Assembly: GCA_027037705.1 (NCBI GenBank)
Contig: JALVYZ010000237.1
Coordinates: forward strand, 1-35,277
Length of the DNA: 35,277 nucleotides
Direction: 5' to 3'
Origin: a bacterium
GTDB lineage: Bacteria > DYJV01 > JALVYZ01
This document shows, piece after piece, positions 31,645 through 35,277 of the stretch. The position numbers were made by a program, and so were the translations under genes. Within the stretch, counting starts at the first letter, position 1; every line of letters begins with the position of its first letter. Under the pieces are notes generated by a model. It had not been told where the DNA came from. It saw nothing but the letters and a program-made list of their open reading frames with translations, and ran no database searches.

Positions 31645-34600
31645 CAAGGAGTTAACAAAATCGTCTTGAGCTCCAGGGGCCTAAACCGCAGAAGCATTTC
31701 TCCCCTTCTCGTCTCCAGGGGTTCTTGCTCCTCCTCCAAGAGGTTCGATACACTAGCCCCGCATAGCTGCGCGGCGCGGAGCCCTACCCTGATGGTCTTT
31801 GTCACCGGGTAGGGGTTGAAGAGGCGGAGGACGACATGGTTACCCCTCTCTGCTTTCTTGAACCCACCAAGTACTAGGGGCTCGCTGAGCCATAGGAACT
31901 GCTCTTCTCGGCCAGGTATACCCCCTCTCAGCACTATGGGGGCATGGATCTGCTCCTCGGCAACCAGGGGCACTTGTGCCTCCTCGTAGCCCCCTCTATG
32001 AGGGTAGAGATAGTACGTTGTCGCGAGGTCTCCGAGATCGCTCCAAGGATTAGGGAAGACGGGTGACTTGACTATGCTTAGTCCTACCCGGTCAGAGAGG
32101 ACGCTGTAGCCGTGCCTACTACGCGACACTAGGGCCAGCCCAGCACGGCCATTGCTGGTATCCATCCAGTGCAGGGCAGGCGCCTCATACATGGCTTCAC
32201 GGGGCTCACGGATAGCTAACCCATAGGGGGCCTCGGCTACGTAGCGCTCGATCCTCCAGGCGGGGTAGAACCAGGCCTTGGCTATGACTCCCTTGTCTCT
32301 CCACCCCAGCTTGGTCTCGAAGCTCAGCAGCCTAGACCCCTTTGCCAGGCAGACTCGTTGCGCGATACGGGAGCCCGAGTACTGGTAGGAGTACTCGATG
32401 CAGCTGAGCACCGCCCCGCTTAGCGTGATCCTCGGCTCCTCCTCGAGCCAGGGCTCCCAGTTCTTGGAGAGGAACCGCTTGTCAAGATCCCAGGCATCCC
32501 AGAGCCCTGGTTTATCAGGGTGAACCAGCACCCTGTTAGAGGGTGCTGCGAGTACCTCTCCGAGGCCCTTGACCTGGAGAGAGTGTAGGAGGGCGTCTCG
32601 TCGCCCTATCTTGGCTCGGAGGTACTCGTTCTCGAGTACAATGTGGTCACTTGCCTCGTAGACGCGTACCCCGTTGCGGGGCTCAGCGCAGCCCCTTGTC
32701 ACGCGGTAGGAGCGATACCCTAGCCCAGGGGCCTCTACGAGGAAGAGCTTCTCCTCGCCAGCCTCCTGGCACTCAGCTAGCTCAGCGCCATAGGCTAGCC
32801 CCTCTACGCCGCGGAGAGCTATTACTGCTCTCCTCCTCCACGGCAATGTGTTAAACACTGTTAGTGCGTCGCCCTCGCCTACTAGCTTGCTGAGGGCCTC
32901 CAGAAGGACACTTGACGCGTGCCTAGTAGCGCTGAGTAGCTCCTCCCTGGCCTCCTCGTATACTTCGCGGATAGAGGAGCCAGGCAATATATCGTGGAAA
33001 GCGTTCAGTAATACCCTTTCCCATTCCATCCCTAGCCCAGAGTACTGCTTAGCCCCTCTGAGCCATGCGAGCGTAGCCACTATCTCTGTCTCGACTAGCC
33101 TCGTCTCGGCCTCCGCGAACAACTCCTTTATCTCGAGGTTAGTGGTGTAGGTGCCCCGGTGCTTCTCTAGGTAGAGCTCACCCCTCCATACTGGTAGCTT
33201 GTCCATAATCGCTACGAGCTGGCCAAGGTACCTCTGCTCCTCGAAGCTCTCTATACGGGGCATTGTTGGCAGCTCCTTGGCTAGGCTTAGCTGCTCCAGC
33301 ATCTCTGGGGTAGGGCCTCCGCCGCCATCGCCGTAGCCGTAGAGGTAGAGACGGGGCGCTTTGTCGCCGCCAGAGTACCTTGCTAGGGACATCGGGGTGC
33401 CGGGCTCGTGATAGCTAGGTACCAGTTCAACGGCTATCCTGCTTCCATCGCTTCCTTCCCAGACGAAGACGCGGTAAGGGAACCTATTGGTATCGTTCCA
33501 TTCGAGCTTGTGTATAACCAGGGCCCTTATCCCGGCCTGGCTCAGCAACTGTGGGAGCCCAGCACTATAGCCGAAAGAGTCCGGTAACCAGCCTATGTGC
33601 GCATATCTCCCAAAGCGCTCGCGTAGATAAAGCTGGCCATAGAGAAGCTGCCTAGCCAGCGTCTCTCCCGAGACAAGGTTAGTATCGGTCTCGACAAGCA
33701 TGCCGCCAACGGGTACCCAGCGCCCAGCACCCACGAGCCTCCTTATCTTTTCGAAGAGACTAGGAGAGGCCTCCTCAACCCACTTGTAGTAGAGTGTGCT
33801 GCTCTGCACGAAGACGGCCCAGTCATACTCCTCGAGAAGATTGGTCATTGTTGAGAAGACGCGTAGAACCTTCTCCTTGGTCTCGGTGAGGGGCCATAGC
33901 CAGGCAGCGTCTATGTGGCTATGCCCAGTGATAAACACTAGGGCCTCTCTATTACTGCTAGGTAGCTTCCCGGCTACTAGGCGAATTAATTGCTCCAGCT
34001 CCTCGGCGAGCTTGTCAGGGTTAACTAGGTGCTTATACCTAGCGCGGAGGCCCTTGTTGAGGGCTTGCCAGCCGTAGCGATTAGCAAGGAACCCGTACAT
34101 AGCGGGAATACGGGGCACATCTACGCGGCCTAGGCAGAACCCGCCTAGGCACAGTCTCTGCCCAAGAAGCCTAGCAGCCATGGCTACTTGTTGCAGAGAG
34201 GGGACACCCCTAACTATCTCGAGGAGGTGCTCCTCTAGCTCCCGTAGCGCCTCCCGGGCCCATGGCTCCTTCAAGCCAGCTAGGTACTCTATGAATCCGA
34301 GAAGCCTCGTAGCAGCGGAGTAGAGGCGCCAGTTAAGCCTAGCGAGATAGGCCTCACCTATGACTATAAGGGGCTCGTATAGGCCGAAGAACGTTAGCGG
34401 CGAGACGCGTAGAGAGACGAGGTGCCTGCCTGGCGGGATAAATGCGTAGGGATGTGTCTCGTCCAGGCCCCACCAGGGCTCATTATCTAGTAGGAGGAGG
34501 GCGCTCCCGTTAAGCCCTACGTAGAGTAGCCAGCGATAGCCCTGGGGCAGCTCCTCTACATCAATAACCGTACTGGCCTCAAGTAGCTCGCCGGGGTCAA

Positions 34601-34724
34601 GCCTCGCAGTATAGGGGAGCCTAGTCCTCGCTCCGTTTACTCTCCAGGTGTCCACGGGTCTTGTCTCGGTTATGGAGTAAGCTAGTGCCTCGAAGCCTAG
34701 CCGGGCTAGCTCCTCGAGACCCAA
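31641..34724 (-). CDS. GH38 alpha-mannosidase
   Basis: A 1027-residue GH38 enzyme of the usual length. The metal-binding motif is GHSHIDAAWLWPL (H268, H270, D272). The nucleophile lies in GWLPDSFGYS (D382). The middle three-helix region and the large C-terminal beta-sandwich (from about 640) complete the family plan. It hydrolyses terminal alpha-mannosyl residues using a zinc ion. No signal peptide is seen, so it is probably cytoplasmic and acts on imported oligosaccharides. The TTG start at 34724 follows GGAGCAGCAGG. It lies 27 bp after the ABC permease stop on the same strand, which suggests one operon for uptake and breakdown of mannosides. Confidence 0.94.
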   Translation of the reverse strand: MGLEELARLGFEALAYSITETRPVDTWRVNGARTRLPYTARLDPGELLEASTVIDVEELPQGYRWLLYVGLNGSALLLLDNEPWWGLDETHPYAFIPPGRHLVSLRVSPLTFFGLYEPLIVIGEAYLARLNWRLYSAATRLLGFIEYLAGLKEPWAREALRELEEHLLEIVRGVPSLQQVAMAARLLGQRLCLGGFCLGRVDVPRIPAMYGFLANRYGWQALNKGLRARYKHLVNPDKLAEELEQLIRLVAGKLPSSNREALVFITGHSHIDAAWLWPLTETKEKVLRVFSTMTNLLEEYDWAVFVQSSTLYYKWVEEASPSLFEKIRRLVGAGRWVPVGGMLVETDTNLVSGETLARQLLYGQLYLRERFGRYAHIGWLPDSFGYSAGLPQLLSQAGIRALVIHKLEWNDTNRFPYRVFVWEGSDGSRIAVELVPSYHEPGTPMSLARYSGGDKAPRLYLYGYGDGGGGPTPEMLEQLSLAKELPTMPRIESFEEQRYLGQLVAIMDKLPVWRGELYLEKHRGTYTTNLEIKELFAEAETRLVETEIVATLAWLRGAKQYSGLGMEWERVLLNAFHDILPGSSIREVYEEAREELLSATRHASSVLLEALSKLVGEGDALTVFNTLPWRRRAVIALRGVEGLAYGAELAECQEAGEEKLFLVEAPGLGYRSYRVTRGCAEPRNGVRVYEASDHIVLENEYLRAKIGRRDALLHSLQVKGLGEVLAAPSNRVLVHPDKPGLWDAWDLDKRFLSKNWEPWLEEEPRITLSGAVLSCIEYSYQYSGSRIAQRVCLAKGSRLLSFETKLGWRDKGVIAKAWFYPAWRIERYVAEAPYGLAIREPREAMYEAPALHWMDTSNGRAGLALVSRSRHGYSVLSDRVGLSIVKSPVFPNPWSDLGDLATTYYLYPHRGGYEEAQVPLVAEEQIHAPIVLRGGIPGREEQFLWLSEPLVLGGFKKAERGNHVVLRLFNPYPVTKTIRVGLRAAQLCGASVSNLLEEEQEPLETRRGEMLLRFRPLELKTILLTPC

Positions 34725-34751
34725 GCCTGCTGCTCCCCTATGCCGTGGAGG

Positions 34752-35277
34752 CTAGGATATCTCTGTCCTTATTCTCGGGTTGAATAGCTCGTCGACAGCG
34801 TAGGAGAATAGTAGGAGGCCTAGCTGGAGCCCGACTATCGCGCCTATAGGTGCTAGTATGTAGTGAATTGTCTCTAGGCTCTGGTGAGCCCCCGCCTGGG
34901 CGTAGGCCATGTTGAGCATTATTCCCCAGTTAAACGCCGTGAACGGGAGTATCCCGAGGAAGTATAGGCCCACGGAGCCATATATCGCGCCTATCGTTGC
35001 GAATATGAAGTTCACCGCTATGAAGCTCATAAGGTTCGGCATTATCTCGCGGAACACTATGTGCCACATAGGCAGCCCTAGTGCCTGCGCAGCCTCAACG
35101 AACTCCGTGTGCTTGAGTGCCAGCACAGCTGACCTTATGCTACGCGCCAGCCCTGTCCACGCATTTATGCTGAGCATGAGGCCTATCACGAAGGGGCTCG
35201 ATGTACGAATAATCGTTGCCAAGACTATTAGCAAGGGGAGACCAGGTATAGTCATGAGTATATCTGTTATCCCCATG
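34752..35277 (-). CDS. ABC transporter permease (OppC/DppC type), partial
   Basis: The last 174 residues of a binding-protein-dependent permease; the window cuts the 5' end. DILMTIPGLPLLIVLATII and the EAA loop EAAQALGLPMWHIVFREI followed by MPNL are diagnostic of the dipeptide/oligosaccharide (OppC-like) family; the EAA loop contacts the ATPase subunit. At least four membrane spans are visible. Many archaeal Opp-like transporters import oligosaccharides, and the GH38 gene downstream suggests mannosides or glycans as cargo. Substrate is inferred from context only. Confidence 0.92.
   Translation of the reverse strand, partial: MGITDILMTIPGLPLLIVLATIIRTSSPFVIGLMLSINAWTGLARSIRSAVLALKHTEFVEAAQALGLPMWHIVFREIMPNLMSFIAVNFIFATIGAIYGSVGLYFLGILPFTAFNWGIMLNMAYAQAGAHQSLETIHYILAPIGAIVGLQLGLLLFSYAVDELFNPRIRTEIS

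Overview
The window looks like chromosome of a hyperthermophilic crenarchaeon, most likely Desulfurococcales and perhaps Pyrodictiaceae. The grounds are frequent GTG and TTG starts, TATA boxes about 25-30 nt before starts (leaderless style), AGG/AGA and CTA/ATA-rich codons, and archaeal gene types: Csa3, split Cas3'/Cas3'', 25-nt CRISPR repeats, VapBC pairs and a PaREP1-like protein. The species is inferred, not shown.

Positions 1-24180 form one large CRISPR-Cas island. It opens with the tail of cas4 and the regulator csa3. A complete type I-A interference operon follows on the + strand (csa5, cas7, cas5, cas8a2, cas3', cas3''; 1102-7182). It ends at CRISPR array 1 (7549-8064, leader on its left). 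Next is an accessory block (8428-14028). It holds a two-gene minus-strand operon with CARF-like segments, a small plus-strand protein resembling small ring nucleases, and a three-gene minus-strand operon with an ABC/SMC-type ATPase between two unknown proteins. One of those unknowns has a palm/GGDEF-like layout with a degraded active site. A type III-A-like (Csm) operon follows (14131-20752): small subunit, Csm3, Csm4, Csm5 and a Cas10 with an HD pair and an intact GGDD motif. Cas10 should therefore make cyclic oligoadenylates, which gives a reason for CARF-type effectors and a ring nuclease nearby. CRISPR arrays 2 (20871-21578) and 3 (23645-24180) are divergent and read from almost identical mirror-image leaders about 1.6 kb apart, which flank a few small or decayed genes. 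The three arrays share leader motifs, and their repeats are mosaics of two 5' halves and two 3' halves. No cas6, cas1 or cas2 lies in the window.

Positions 24181-30431 hold small accessory genes: membrane proteins, a decayed gene with tandem stops and a frameshift, an intact vapBC pair, a second vapB beside a broken vapC, and a minus-strand cluster of a His-rich exported protein, a second exported protein, a polytopic membrane protein and a winged-helix regulator.

Positions 30532-35277 look like a mannoside-use locus: a GH130-like glycoside phosphorylase or hydrolase converging on a GH38 alpha-mannosidase, and behind the mannosidase a peptide/oligosaccharide-type ABC permease cut by the window end.

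The most promising unexplained material is the 8428-14028 block, the apparently frameshifted or CTG-started Cas10, and the mosaic arrays with mirrored leaders.
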